52,974 nt of DNA. It comes from JAWVZS01 sp964507825 (GTDB lineage: Archaea; Thermoproteota; Nitrososphaeria; Nitrososphaerales; Nitrosopumilaceae). This document shows, one piece after another, positions 30,709 through 39,601 of this stretch. The first letter of the stretch is position 1, and every line of letters begins with the position of its first letter. The notes under the pieces were generated by a model. It searched no databases, was not told the origin of the DNA, and saw only the letters and a list, made by a program, of their open reading frames with translations. Location: NCBI GenBank assembly GCA_964507825.1, contig CAZDQM010000043.1, forward strand, positions 1-52,974, read 5' to 3'. A program made the position numbers and the translations under genes.

Positions 30709-31986
30709 ATGACAATACGCAAACTGACGGCCGTATTATCTGTGGCCGTATTGCTTGCTGTAATACCGACGCTGAGTGTTAATGCAGCGTCTGCCCCATC
30801 CGTACCGAATCCAGAAAAGGAGTTCAGCATCGTTGGTACGGGAGCATCATTTCCGTTTCCATTAATTGATCTGTGGCGGGTAGAGTACAAAAAAGAATTC
30901 GATAACGTAAACCTGAACTACCAGTCTATTGGCAGCGGGGGAGGAATCCGGCAACACATTGAAAAGACCGTCAACTTTGCCGCATCAGACAAGCCGATGG
31001 GCAAGGAGGCCGAACAGGCACCTGGCACGTTACACATACCGGAGGCAATAGGCGGCGTGGTAATTGCATACAACCTGCCTGAGGTTCCGCAAAGTGGCCT
31101 CAAGCTGACCGGCGAGGTGATTGCAGGTATATTCATGGACAAGATCACAATGTGGAATGATCCCAAGATTGTACATCTTAATCCCGGACTAGCTCTACCT
31201 GATCAGGAAATAATACCGGTACATCGCTCTGATGGTTCGGGCACGACGTTCATCTTCACCGATTACCTGTCTGTAATCAGTCCAGAATTTGAGGCTGAAA
31301 TAGGCAAGGGAAAGAGCGTTCCATGGCCAAGCGGGTTAGGTGGAAAGGGCAACGAGGGTGTCACCATAAACGTCCGTGACACGACGTATTCAATAGGATA
31401 CATCGAACTAGCATATGCATTTCAAAACAGCATGAATATTGCACACGTTCAAAACGGTGACGGGACCGCATACGTAGAGCCTACACTCGAGACGCTTTCG
31501 GCCGCATCAGATAGCGCCGCGGGGATACTGCCGCCTGCACACTGTGATTGGAGCAAGGTCAGCATAGTCAACGCACCCGGACAAAACTCGTACCCGATTG
31601 CAAGCTTTACGTACCTGTTACTTTATGAAGAATTGGACAAGACAGTAAGCAACAAGGAGCTAGCTGATGCCGTGGTTCATATGATGCACTGGATGATCAC
31701 CGACGGACAGGAGCATTCTGCTAGTTTACTGTACGTTCCAATTCCTGAAAGCATCGCTGAAATAGGAAAACAGGGCCTAGCAAGAGTTACCTTTGACTCA
31801 CAACCTGTGTTTGACTATGATGGTGCAACAGACATGTCATGTACTATGAATGTGGGGCAAGATGACTATGAAATTCCCGATTGGATAAGGAATAATGCAA
31901 GATTGTGGGCAGATGGCCTGATAACTGATCAGGATTATATCAACGGCCTGCAGTACCTGATTTCTCAGGGAATACTCAGGGTCTAA
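30709..31986 (+). CDS. pstS: Phosphate-binding protein PstS with surface module
   Basis: 425 residues. Signal peptide about 1-26 (TLSVNAA). The body is the PstS family: FSIVGTGASFPFPLIDLWRV, the phosphate-binding YQSIGSGGGI, NFAASDKPM and HRSDGSGTTFIFTDYLS. The last 38 residues add a WI..NA..W module (YEIPDWIRNNARLWADGLIT, then GLQYLISQGILRV) absent from standard PstS. There is no lipobox, so this module may hold the protein at the surface in place of a lipid anchor. It has its own promoter and is separated from pstCAB by about 3 kb. Confidence 0.94.
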   Translation: MTIRKLTAVLSVAVLLAVIPTLSVNAASAPSVPNPEKEFSIVGTGASFPFPLIDLWRVEYKKEFDNVNLNYQSIGSGGGIRQHIEKTVNFAASDKPMGKEAEQAPGTLHIPEAIGGVVIAYNLPEVPQSGLKLTGEVIAGIFMDKITMWNDPKIVHLNPGLALPDQEIIPVHRSDGSGTTFIFTDYLSVISPEFEAEIGKGKSVPWPSGLGGKGNEGVTINVRDTTYSIGYIELAYAFQNSMNIAHVQNGDGTAYVEPTLETLSAASDSAAGILPPAHCDWSKVSIVNAPGQNSYPIASFTYLLLYEELDKTVSNKELADAVVHMMHWMITDGQEHSASLLYVPIPESIAEIGKQGLARVTFDSQPVFDYDGATDMSCTMNVGQDDYEIPDWIRNNARLWADGLITDQDYINGLQYLISQGILRV

Positions 31987-32206
31987 TCGGATTTCATAAA
32001 ACCTTGTTTTTATTGTATAATGGTATTGGATGCGTGGACGCCGAGTATGGACGGCCGCCATCCTGCGGGATTTTACATGATCTCTTCTTAACTATATAGC
32101 ATATTGTCATACATTTAGATAAACGTACAATACCAAATATGCTGTGGCGAGGGGTTATATTTTTCATTTTTTTAATCTATCATTATTGAATCATAAAAGT
32201 GTAATA

Positions 32207-33790
32207 ATGACGACACTGGCTCTCATTATATCATTAACGCTCACATCAACTATGATCATTTCCAATGTTGGGGACGCGGATGCCTTTGTGTATGTGGGCG
32301 ACTTGGTCCCTGTTGTAACGTTTGAGTTCAAGGATGGGACCGAGGTTCACGAATTCCCGATCGTTGAAACGAACAGCAATTATATCGAGAATAACGCCTC
32401 GCCTACCTTTACCTTGATTGGCCTCGTTGGGGACGCGCCTCACTTGCACCGTATGCTAGATACCGCATTCAAGCACAAACATTCTGGCTCTTATGAGTGG
32501 AACTATCAGTACGCTGAAATCACGATTGATTTCACAAGGGAGGGAAAATCGGTCAGGACACTGGAATATCATGACTGTAAGGTGAATGATTATAGGGTAA
32601 TGACCCTAAGCGACGATTATGAGTCATATATCTCCTCAAAAACCGGGTTTGCACTTGTTGACGAGATTGAATTCCTTTGTAGCGGATTGAACCTCTCGTC
32701 CATGTCTGAGGCCTATTATGATCCCACCTCCGTGGTGGTATACGAGACCCCGTTCATCTATTATGATGATATACGGACGTTTGTAGAGTTTGAATTTGAT
32801 CAGGGCATTGAACGGATTGAATTCCCATACTTTGAGCTGACAAGCGGCTTTGAGGAGAACGTGCAAAACGTGGTTCCATCATTCAAGGTCGAAGGCCTAG
32901 TTGGTGACTATCCGCTGTTGTACAAGGCAATCGACAATGCAAGGGGAATCAAGGGAATAACCGCCCATTCAAACACCGACTTTGAGGCACTTGTACAATT
33001 CATCCGTGATGGCGTGATCCTGCGTGAATTAGACTTTGATGATTGTAGGGCAGCCGCCTATGGAATAAAGACGCTTTATGACAAGGAGGAGGGCTTTACG
33101 GCCAAGAGCGGATTTTCACCTGTAGAGGAGATTGGGGTTGAATGCGTTGGACTAGACGGTGTAAATCCGAGATATGACGACGTTTACGGGGGAGTGATCA
33201 CCTGGCAGACAAGCCGTGCAAGTTATGACGCGCCAGATTCCAATCATACGTCATCCGGAGGACTGGCTGCACACGTTACCTTTGAGTATAATCACGGTCA
33301 TGAGACGGGCATCTTTCCGATATTCAAGCAGGGTGATGTGCTGAGATCGAGCAACATCGGAAGAGCTCCCATATCGGTTCCTCCCATGTTTGAGCTGACC
33401 GGGGAGATCGTTGACCTTCCAATGCTGTACATGCACGCTGATCAGAACCTTGATCTGCCGTTTACGACTGGGACCAGCAACTCTATCGATCTGTTCGATG
33501 TAGATGTACAGATAGTAAAGGACGAGGGCGCACATGTAATCCGGGGATTTGAGTACCATGATTGCAGGATCACTGATTATGTTGTCAAGACGCAGATAGA
33601 TAGCGAAACGAGTTACTTTAAGGGGTTTGCACATTCAAACACGTTTGACTTTGAATGCATAGGGTATCATCCGTATAATCCATTATATGATGCATTGTTT
33701 GCCAGTGAAAAGCCAACTGGAACCTACAATTCTTTGGACTATCAAAGGGAGCAAAGCGAACGAGCTCCAAAACGACCCCTGTTTAACTAG
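32207..33790 (+). CDS. Secreted protein with three internal repeats
   Basis: 527 residues. Signal peptide about 1-26 (LTLTSTMIISNVGDADAF). Three repeats of about 140 residues follow; each has a FEF..G.E..EFP strand, a G..GD.P.L (or G.IVDLPML) segment, and a YHDC or FDDC motif, then an ECxG-like end (FLCSGLNL, VECVGLDG, FECIGYHP). Paired cysteines within each repeat could form disulfides. The frame opens at GTG 32144, but the ATG at 32207 gives a normal signal peptide and lies about 30 nt after a TTTTTTTAAT stretch. Function unknown; surface or S-layer-associated by inference. Confidence 0.85.
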   Translation: MTTLALIISLTLTSTMIISNVGDADAFVYVGDLVPVVTFEFKDGTEVHEFPIVETNSNYIENNASPTFTLIGLVGDAPHLHRMLDTAFKHKHSGSYEWNYQYAEITIDFTREGKSVRTLEYHDCKVNDYRVMTLSDDYESYISSKTGFALVDEIEFLCSGLNLSSMSEAYYDPTSVVVYETPFIYYDDIRTFVEFEFDQGIERIEFPYFELTSGFEENVQNVVPSFKVEGLVGDYPLLYKAIDNARGIKGITAHSNTDFEALVQFIRDGVILRELDFDDCRAAAYGIKTLYDKEEGFTAKSGFSPVEEIGVECVGLDGVNPRYDDVYGGVITWQTSRASYDAPDSNHTSSGGLAAHVTFEYNHGHETGIFPIFKQGDVLRSSNIGRAPISVPPMFELTGEIVDLPMLYMHADQNLDLPFTTGTSNSIDLFDVDVQIVKDEGAHVIRGFEYHDCRITDYVVKTQIDSETSYFKGFAHSNTFDFECIGYHPYNPLYDALFASEKPTGTYNSLDYQREQSERAPKRPLFN

Positions 33791-33951
33791 GCCTACACCA
33801 TTCTTTGTGCCATGTGTACATGGGCGGGATTTAGTAACTGTTAACGCCGTGCTTAGATCTTTACATTATATCTTGAACTTGCTCCTAAATGATCTCAAAA
33901 CCATGTTGACAGTTACAGGAGTTATAATGATTTAGAAACGTTGCCTGGAAG

Positions 33952-35013
33952 TTATTTTGCAATTATCGATCTTATGTTTTCATCTATGGCTACCTCGGCT
34001 ATGTCGCTGGAATATTCGGCGGTCCTTCTAATGTCTTCTAGAATAAATCGAATCACGCCAGAATTTCTAGTTGAATCCCTTACCTTGGACATTGTATTCT
34101 TTTCATTTTCAACCACATCTCTGACCTCGCCTGCCACCCTTTCTGCCATTTCATAATCCCTGCATTCTAGCGCCGTAATTGCATTCTTAAAGACCTGTAG
34201 CGACTGCTCGCTTGCGGCCATGATTTTTTTTAAAATCCTTGGCTCTATTTCCCCATCAACAAACTTTATTCTTTTTGCAATTAATACTGCACGATCTGCA
34301 ATCCTTTCTATTCTGCCGATTACTGTCCTGTACCCGAGGCTGTCTGATGCCTTTTTTAGCCCCATGTCCTGCAGAATCCCCGCGTCTTCAATCGACATTA
34401 CCAAGTTTCTTCTCATGTACAGGCTGAATCTGTCTACCTCGTCGTCCATGTTGATGATCTCTTCGCTGTGTGACACGTCTGTATTGGACAGCGCCTCCAT
34501 GGCTTCCCTGTGCATATTTACGGCCATCAGGTACATTCTTTTTAATGCGGTCTCAAAGGAGAGCTCCGGTAACCTTGTCAGTACTTGGATGATTATAGCC
34601 TCTGAACTTGACTCTACGACCTCGGTTCCTATCATCTTGGTCCTTACTAGGTTTCGTATTGCACTGGCGTGCTCCGACTGGATTCTCACGCCCTTGGTTT
34701 TTAACTGAATTGTCGTGTATCCGCCAAGATACGTTGCAATAATTTTTCTTGTTACCGACTCGGTAGTGTCCTTTTGGCTCACAATTATGGTGGCACCCGA
34801 CCTATCTTTATCCTGCCTGTACTCTGAAAACAGAGTCAGGGAATGGTCTGGGTTTTTGATTATTGTTACGTGCTCACCTGCATTGATTTTGAGGTCTTTG
34901 ACCCAGTTTTTTGGCAGTGAGATGATGTATGTTGAACCTCCGCTGAGCTGAAGGCGCCTAGTCTGACTGGTATCATCTGCATCCTCCGTCCTGTTTTGGT
35001 TTTGACGCGACAA
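33952..35013 (-). CDS. AbrB-PhoU fusion, phosphate-responsive regulator
   Basis: 353 residues from a TTG codon. Residues about 18-62 are an AbrB/SpoVT-type swapped-hairpin DNA-binding domain (RRLQLSGGSTYIISLPKNWV). Residues about 130-350 are two PhoU three-helix bundles (MHREAMEAL, MDDEVDRFSLYMRRNLVMS, EDIRRTAEYSSDIAEVAID). It is transcribed away from pstC, with a TATA-containing palindrome in the divergent space. It probably senses Pst activity and regulates the pst genes; the DNA target is inference. Confidence 0.9.
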   Translation of the reverse strand: MSRQNQNRTEDADDTSQTRRLQLSGGSTYIISLPKNWVKDLKINAGEHVTIIKNPDHSLTLFSEYRQDKDRSGATIIVSQKDTTESVTRKIIATYLGGYTTIQLKTKGVRIQSEHASAIRNLVRTKMIGTEVVESSSEAIIIQVLTRLPELSFETALKRMYLMAVNMHREAMEALSNTDVSHSEEIINMDDEVDRFSLYMRRNLVMSIEDAGILQDMGLKKASDSLGYRTVIGRIERIADRAVLIAKRIKFVDGEIEPRILKKIMAASEQSLQVFKNAITALECRDYEMAERVAGEVRDVVENEKNTMSKVRDSTRNSGVIRFILEDIRRTAEYSSDIAEVAIDENIRSIIAK

Positions 35014-35034
35014 CGGTTAACATTTTGGTCAATG

Positions 35035-35046
35035 ATCTATATAGAT
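35035..35046 (-). promoter_or_regulatory. 12-bp palindrome with TATA core between the regulator and pstC
   Basis: ATCTATATAGAT is a perfect palindrome 22-33 nt before the TTG of the AbrB-PhoU gene. It may be both TATA box and an autoregulatory site. pstC starts about 60 nt away on the other side. Confidence 0.45.
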
Positions 35047-35104
35047 TATAAACTTCGTGTAAAGTATGGTCAGATACTAGTTATCGTTTAGTCCTTGTAT
35101 CATC

Positions 35105-36067
35105 TTGTTGAATGCGATACGGCGGCGTAGCCCTATATCTGATAGAATCTTCAAAATGGGTTCCATGCTTGCAGGCGTCTTTGTCTTGGTAATGATCGTA
35201 TTGATGGTATTTCAGCTGGCCACCGAGTCATGGCCCATATGGGAGGAAGACGGCCTCTCATTTATCACAAAGACTGACTGGAACGCGGTTGAGGACAGGG
35301 AGTCATACGGAGCACTTCCGTATATCTTCGGTACCCTAGTCACGGCAGGGCTTGCAATGGCGATAGGCGTCCCAATCAGCATTGGAATTGCAATGTTTCT
35401 ATCGGATGCCCCCCCGAAAATCGGCGCCCCGCTGGGGTTTGTTGTAGAACTACTAGCCGCCGTCCCAAGCGTAATTTACGGCCTGTGGGGACTGTTTATC
35501 TTCCGGGGGTTTTTCCGGGACAACTTTGAAATGCCCCTGTATGAAACGTTTGGAGACTATATCTGGTTCCTAGATTCGCGCCCGTTCGGACTGGACATTC
35601 TTACGGCCAGCATAATTCTGGCGATCATGATTATTCCAACGGTATCCGCGGTTTCACGGGAGATCATGAAGGCGGTTCCACAGCAGCAAAAGGAGGCGGC
35701 ATATATGCTTGGGGCTACGAAATGGGAGATGTTCAAACTTGCCGTCTTTCCATATTCCAAGACCGGCCTGATTGGCGCATCCATACTTGGCCTAGGGCGC
35801 GCAGTGGGCGAGACAATGGCCGTCACCATGCTCATCGGCAACGCAATAGGGGAACGCGCAATCGTCGACACGCTGTTTGATCCGGGTCAGTCCATTGCAA
35901 GCATACTGGCCAACGAGTTTGCCGAGGCCACGCCCGGATCACTGCAGGTCCCGGCGCTGATTGGACTGGCGCTGATACTGTTAGGCCTTGCGATGGCAAT
36001 CAATGTCGTTGCACACGTGCTGGTCACTAGGATGCTGAAGGTAAAGGAGGGCGCAATCAACAATTGA
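35105..36067 (+). CDS. pstC: Phosphate ABC transporter permease PstC
   Basis: 320 residues, six membrane helices, with the binding-protein-dependent permease loop EAAYMLGATKWEMFKLAVFP. Starts at one of two consecutive TTG codons (35105 or 35108). First gene of pstC-pstA-pstB-phoU-arsC-aquaporin, all overlapping or abutting. Confidence 0.95.
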   Translation: MLNAIRRRSPISDRIFKMGSMLAGVFVLVMIVLMVFQLATESWPIWEEDGLSFITKTDWNAVEDRESYGALPYIFGTLVTAGLAMAIGVPISIGIAMFLSDAPPKIGAPLGFVVELLAAVPSVIYGLWGLFIFRGFFRDNFEMPLYETFGDYIWFLDSRPFGLDILTASIILAIMIIPTVSAVSREIMKAVPQQQKEAAYMLGATKWEMFKLAVFPYSKTGLIGASILGLGRAVGETMAVTMLIGNAIGERAIVDTLFDPGQSIASILANEFAEATPGSLQVPALIGLALILLGLAMAINVVAHVLVTRMLKVKEGAINN

Positions 36068-36993
36068 CCGATCAAGCCAGGCGGCAGTTCTACCGATCCC
36101 TGTTCAGGGAAAATGTGAAAAATCGGCTTGTTATGGACAAAGTCATCCGAGCGGTTGTCTTTGCAACCGTTATCGTGGCAATAATACCGCTAGGCAGCAT
36201 TCTCATCGAGGTAATACGCAACGGGGTCATGGCACTTAGCATCGAGTTTTTGACTGAAATTCCGGGCGCGGTTGGAAGTGGAGAAGGGGGCATTGGACCT
36301 GCAATTCAGGGCACATTCATCGTGGTTGGCATGGCGAGCCTGATTGGAGTTCCTATAGGCCTGATGTCTGGTGTATTTCTTGCGGAATTTGGTGACAACA
36401 AGCTTGCCCGTGTGATCAGGTTCTTCAACGACGTCTTTATGGAGTTCCCATCCATTGTGATTGGGATATTTGCATTTCTATTAATCGTGCTTGTTCTGGG
36501 TCATTTTTCCATTTGGGCCGGGGCGTTTGCTCTTGCATTAATCATGTTCCCAATTGTCACGCGTACCACCGAGGAGTCCCTCAAGATGGTGCCTTATACG
36601 TACCGTGAGGCCGGGGTTGCCCTGGGGTTAAAACGGTGGGTGATAACTACTAGGATCGTAATATCGGCCGCCAAGAGTGGGATGATTACGGGCATTCTTC
36701 TAGCGGTGTCTAGAATAAGCGGGGAGACGGCCCCATTGCTTTTCACCATACTTGGCAGCAGTCAATTCTTTGGGGGGTTTGACGTGCCAATGGATGCATT
36801 ACCACTTCGAATCTGGACCATGTCCCTACTACCATATGAGGGGGCACAACAGCATGGGTGGGGGGCCGCCCTAGTCTTAATTATAATGATCATGGTCATC
36901 AACCTAGCTGTTAGGTATTTTGTGCTCGGGGATCGCTCAAAATTCTCTGCAAGCAGTAGAATAGTTTTTCTTAGGGCACTGGGAAGAAGATGA
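36064..36993 (+). CDS. pstA: Phosphate ABC transporter permease PstA
   Basis: 309 residues with six membrane helices and the permease EAA loop YREAGVALGLKRWVITTRIV. It starts with TTG in a TTGA overlap with the pstC stop and ends in an ATGA overlap with pstB. It pairs with PstC to form the phosphate channel. Confidence 0.95.
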   Translation: MTDQARRQFYRSLFRENVKNRLVMDKVIRAVVFATVIVAIIPLGSILIEVIRNGVMALSIEFLTEIPGAVGSGEGGIGPAIQGTFIVVGMASLIGVPIGLMSGVFLAEFGDNKLARVIRFFNDVFMEFPSIVIGIFAFLLIVLVLGHFSIWAGAFALALIMFPIVTRTTEESLKMVPYTYREAGVALGLKRWVITTRIVISAAKSGMITGILLAVSRISGETAPLLFTILGSSQFFGGFDVPMDALPLRIWTMSLLPYEGAQQHGWGAALVLIIMIMVINLAVRYFVLGDRSKFSASSRIVFLRALGRR

Positions 36994-37844
36994 CAGCATT
37001 GTCCATAAAAGCCAAAGCAGTGGAACCTGTGCCCGTAAAGTCGCGCAGTCCGGCAGTAGATCACAGCACCATATCAGTGGACAAAATGAGGTACAAGATG
37101 ATTGCAGATAATGTCACCGTTTCATACGGGGGAATAGAGGCAGTGAAGAACATTACCATGAAGTTTCCGGAACGCTCCGTCACGGCGCTAATCGGGCCGT
37201 CGGGGTGTGGAAAGACGACGTTCCTTAGATGCCTTAACAGAATGCATGACATGACAAAGAATGCAAGGGTAACCGGCAGCGTCATGATAGACGACATTGA
37301 TCTTTATTCAAAGGAGATCGATCCGATATACCACAGGAGGAAGGTTGGAATGGTATTTCAAAAGCCAAACCCGTTCCCTACAATGTCAATCTATGACAAT
37401 GTGACGTCTGGCTTGAAGCTAAACGGCATAAAGGACAAAAAAATCCTTAACGAGATTGTCGAGGATTCGTTAAAAATGGCCTATCTTTGGGATGAGGTCA
37501 AAGATGATCTAAAAAAGTCTGCCATCGAGCTGTCCGGGGGACAACAACAGCGCCTTTGTATCGCTAGGGCTCTGGCAATCCAGCCTGAGGTCCTGCTAAT
37601 GGACGAGCCTGCATCTGCCCTGGATCCAATTGCAACCCAGAAAATTGAGGAGACCATCACCGAGCTTAAAAGGGACTTTACAATAATTATCGTAACGCAC
37701 AACATGCAGCAGGCGGTCCGAATATCTGACTATACGGGCTTTATGTATTTGGGGGATTTGATTGAATTCAGCGAGACCAAGAAACTGTTCACCGATCCTA
37801 AGAATGATCTTACTGCCAAATATGTACAGGGCCGGTTTGGCTAA
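36990..37844 (+). CDS. pstB: Phosphate ABC transporter ATPase PstB
   Basis: 284 residues. Walker A GPSGCGKTT (69-77), VFQKPNPFPTMSIYDNV as the PstB-specific Q-loop region, signature LSGGQQQRLCIARALA, and Walker B VLLMDEPASALDP. About 35 N-terminal residues precede the usual start, and an internal ATG (MRYKMIADN) is possible, but the ATG at 36990 gives the operon-typical ATGA overlap. Confidence 0.96.
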   Translation: MTALSIKAKAVEPVPVKSRSPAVDHSTISVDKMRYKMIADNVTVSYGGIEAVKNITMKFPERSVTALIGPSGCGKTTFLRCLNRMHDMTKNARVTGSVMIDDIDLYSKEIDPIYHRRKVGMVFQKPNPFPTMSIYDNVTSGLKLNGIKDKKILNEIVEDSLKMAYLWDEVKDDLKKSAIELSGGQQQRLCIARALAIQPEVLLMDEPASALDPIATQKIEETITELKRDFTIIIVTHNMQQAVRISDYTGFMYLGDLIEFSETKKLFTDPKNDLTAKYVQGRFG

Positions 37845-38510
37845 ATGACCCGTCTTATAGACTCCTCGCTGCAAAAGCTGTCATTCATGATGGCGGAGAT
37901 GGGGGACATGGTGACTGAGTCCATATCACTGGCAGTTGACTCTTACTTGGACGGGACCAACACCAAGGACAAGGTACTAGCTCTCTCGGACTCTATACGT
38001 GACAAATACTTTGAGGTGGAGGACCTGACGTTTGACATGTTGTTAAAGTTCCAACCCGTTGCAGACGACTTTAGACTAATTCGCTCCTCGACGGAGATCT
38101 CTTACGCGTTTTCACGGTTCGGTCGCTATGCATACGACATCACGCTTGTACGCGACTCGTTTGGTGACATATCCACATGCAAAAATGCCTCGTTAATAGA
38201 GTCCTCCAAGAAGGTCAAGCACATGATTCGCGAGGCGGTGTTTTCCTTTGCCGAACTTGACGTGCGTAAAGCCGTCAAGATCCGCGAGGACGAGGAATTC
38301 ATAGACAAGATTTATCGTGACAGACTGCCCAATCTGATCAATTCCACGGACACGAAGTGCGCCCTCGCCGAGGCACTGCTACTGCGGTACCTAGAAAGGA
38401 TCGGTGACCACGCAGTATTCATGAGTGATGCAATCAATTACATTGTAACCGGCAAGCACCGGCCAAGTGAGGAAAGGATACAGTCGCATATCAAGCCAAG
38501 AGAGATTTGA
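37845..38510 (+). CDS. phoU: PhoU domain protein
   Basis: 221 residues, directly abutting pstB (stop then ATG). Helical PhoU bundle without a DNA-binding domain (KLSFMMAEMGDMVTESISLA, then LLRYLERIGDHAVFMSDAI, with the E..GDHA motif). It links Pst activity to the regulator and limits phosphate uptake. It is distinct from the AbrB-PhoU fusion upstream. Its stop overlaps the next TTG. Confidence 0.93.
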   Translation: MTRLIDSSLQKLSFMMAEMGDMVTESISLAVDSYLDGTNTKDKVLALSDSIRDKYFEVEDLTFDMLLKFQPVADDFRLIRSSTEISYAFSRFGRYAYDITLVRDSFGDISTCKNASLIESSKKVKHMIREAVFSFAELDVRKAVKIREDEEFIDKIYRDRLPNLINSTDTKCALAEALLLRYLERIGDHAVFMSDAINYIVTGKHRPSEERIQSHIKPREI

Positions 38511-38902
38511 CCGCAAAAAAATTTACCTTCATCTGCGTTGAAAACGCGGGCCGCAGCCAGATGGCACAGGCATTCCTTAAGAGGCATGCACCAGACGTTG
38601 ACTCGTTTAGCGCTGGGACACGACCTGCCGTGGATGTAAACCCGATCGTGGTCCAAGTGATGAACGAGGTCGGAATAGACATATCTCAAAACCGGCCCAA
38701 GGCGCTCTCTGATGACATGATATCTGATTCCATATTAGTAAGCATGGGATGCATGGACCGGGAAGCGTGTCCTGTTCTGTCGTATGACTCTATCGAATGG
38801 AACATTCCTGATCCCGGGGGGAAGACGGTGGAACAGGTAAGGGAGATTCGTGACTGTATTGAATCCAAAATCAAGGAACTGATATCTCGCATGGAGCAGT
38901 AA
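38507..38902 (+). CDS. arsC: Arsenate reductase (low-molecular-weight phosphatase fold)
   Basis: 131 residues. The P-loop is C10-VENAG-R16-S (CX5RS), and two further cysteines, C82 and C88, stand where thioredoxin-coupled ArsC has its relay pair. The acid is in IPDPGGKTVEQ (D102). It reduces arsenate to arsenite. It starts with TTG in a TTGA overlap with phoU and shares one base with the next gene, so it is translated as part of the phosphate operon. A protein tyrosine phosphatase is less likely because of the relay cysteines. Confidence 0.88.
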   Translation: MTAKKFTFICVENAGRSQMAQAFLKRHAPDVDSFSAGTRPAVDVNPIVVQVMNEVGIDISQNRPKALSDDMISDSILVSMGCMDREACPVLSYDSIEWNIPDPGGKTVEQVREIRDCIESKIKELISRMEQ

Positions 38903-39570
38903 TGCGCCTGAAAATCTTCCTTGCGGAGACGATTGGCACGTTTGGACTAGTCGTAGCTGCCGCCGGCTCTATCGTTTATGACGGACGCGTCGGCGGAATT
39001 CTGGGTCTTGGATTCATCGCTGCAATGCATTTTGTAGGACTGGCAATTCTGATTTTTGTATTTGGAAAATACTCGATGGCGCATTTTAACCCTGCCGTCA
39101 CCATCGGGTTTTGGATTGCGGGCTATGTTCGTGCAAGATATATTCCAGTCTACTTTTGCGCCCAGCTGATCGGCGCGTTTACCGCAAGCCTTGCCATACT
39201 ATACCTGATAGGGAATTACGCGGATCTGGGCTCCACTTTGCCGGGATCTGGGTATGCGGTTTTTACGGCATACGGTGTGGAGGTACTAGCTACCGTATTC
39301 CTGATGGGCGCGATACTCTTTGCAGTTGGGTCGCAGCGTGGGCCCGTCTTGACGTGTGTGGTGATCGCGGCCGCTGTCGCACTGGACGTCTATTTTCTCG
39401 GTCCCATATCTGGCGCCTCGATGAATCCAGTTCGCTCCCTAGCTCCTGCACTGGTGGCTGGAAACACCGTGGAACTGTGGATATACCTGACTGCCCCGTT
39501 TATTGGCGCAGTGGCAGTTGCGGCCGTCTTTCGGAGGGTGCTTGGCCGTCATGCCAGACACGTGATTTAG
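38902..39570 (+). CDS. Aquaporin / aquaglyceroporin family channel
   Basis: 222 residues, six helices and two half-helices. The first motif is canonical FNPAVT (NPA at 63-65); the second is SMNPVRS (NPV at 175-177) with the selectivity arginine R178. Directly coupled to arsC, as aqpS is to arsC in Sinorhizobium, where the channel lets arsenite out. I infer arsenite efflux here, though water or glycerol flux cannot be excluded. The Val in the second motif may alter the pore. Confidence 0.88.
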   Translation: MRLKIFLAETIGTFGLVVAAAGSIVYDGRVGGILGLGFIAAMHFVGLAILIFVFGKYSMAHFNPAVTIGFWIAGYVRARYIPVYFCAQLIGAFTASLAILYLIGNYADLGSTLPGSGYAVFTAYGVEVLATVFLMGAILFAVGSQRGPVLTCVVIAAAVALDVYFLGPISGASMNPVRSLAPALVAGNTVELWIYLTAPFIGAVAVAAVFRRVLGRHARHVI

Positions 39571-39580
39571 GATTAATAAT
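39571..39580 (+). promoter_or_regulatory. TATA-like box of the hem operon
   Basis: GATTAATAAT lies 22-31 nt before the GTG of hemL. Confidence 0.45.
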
Positions 39581-39601
39581 GACCTGCATCCTACTAGTCT
39601 T

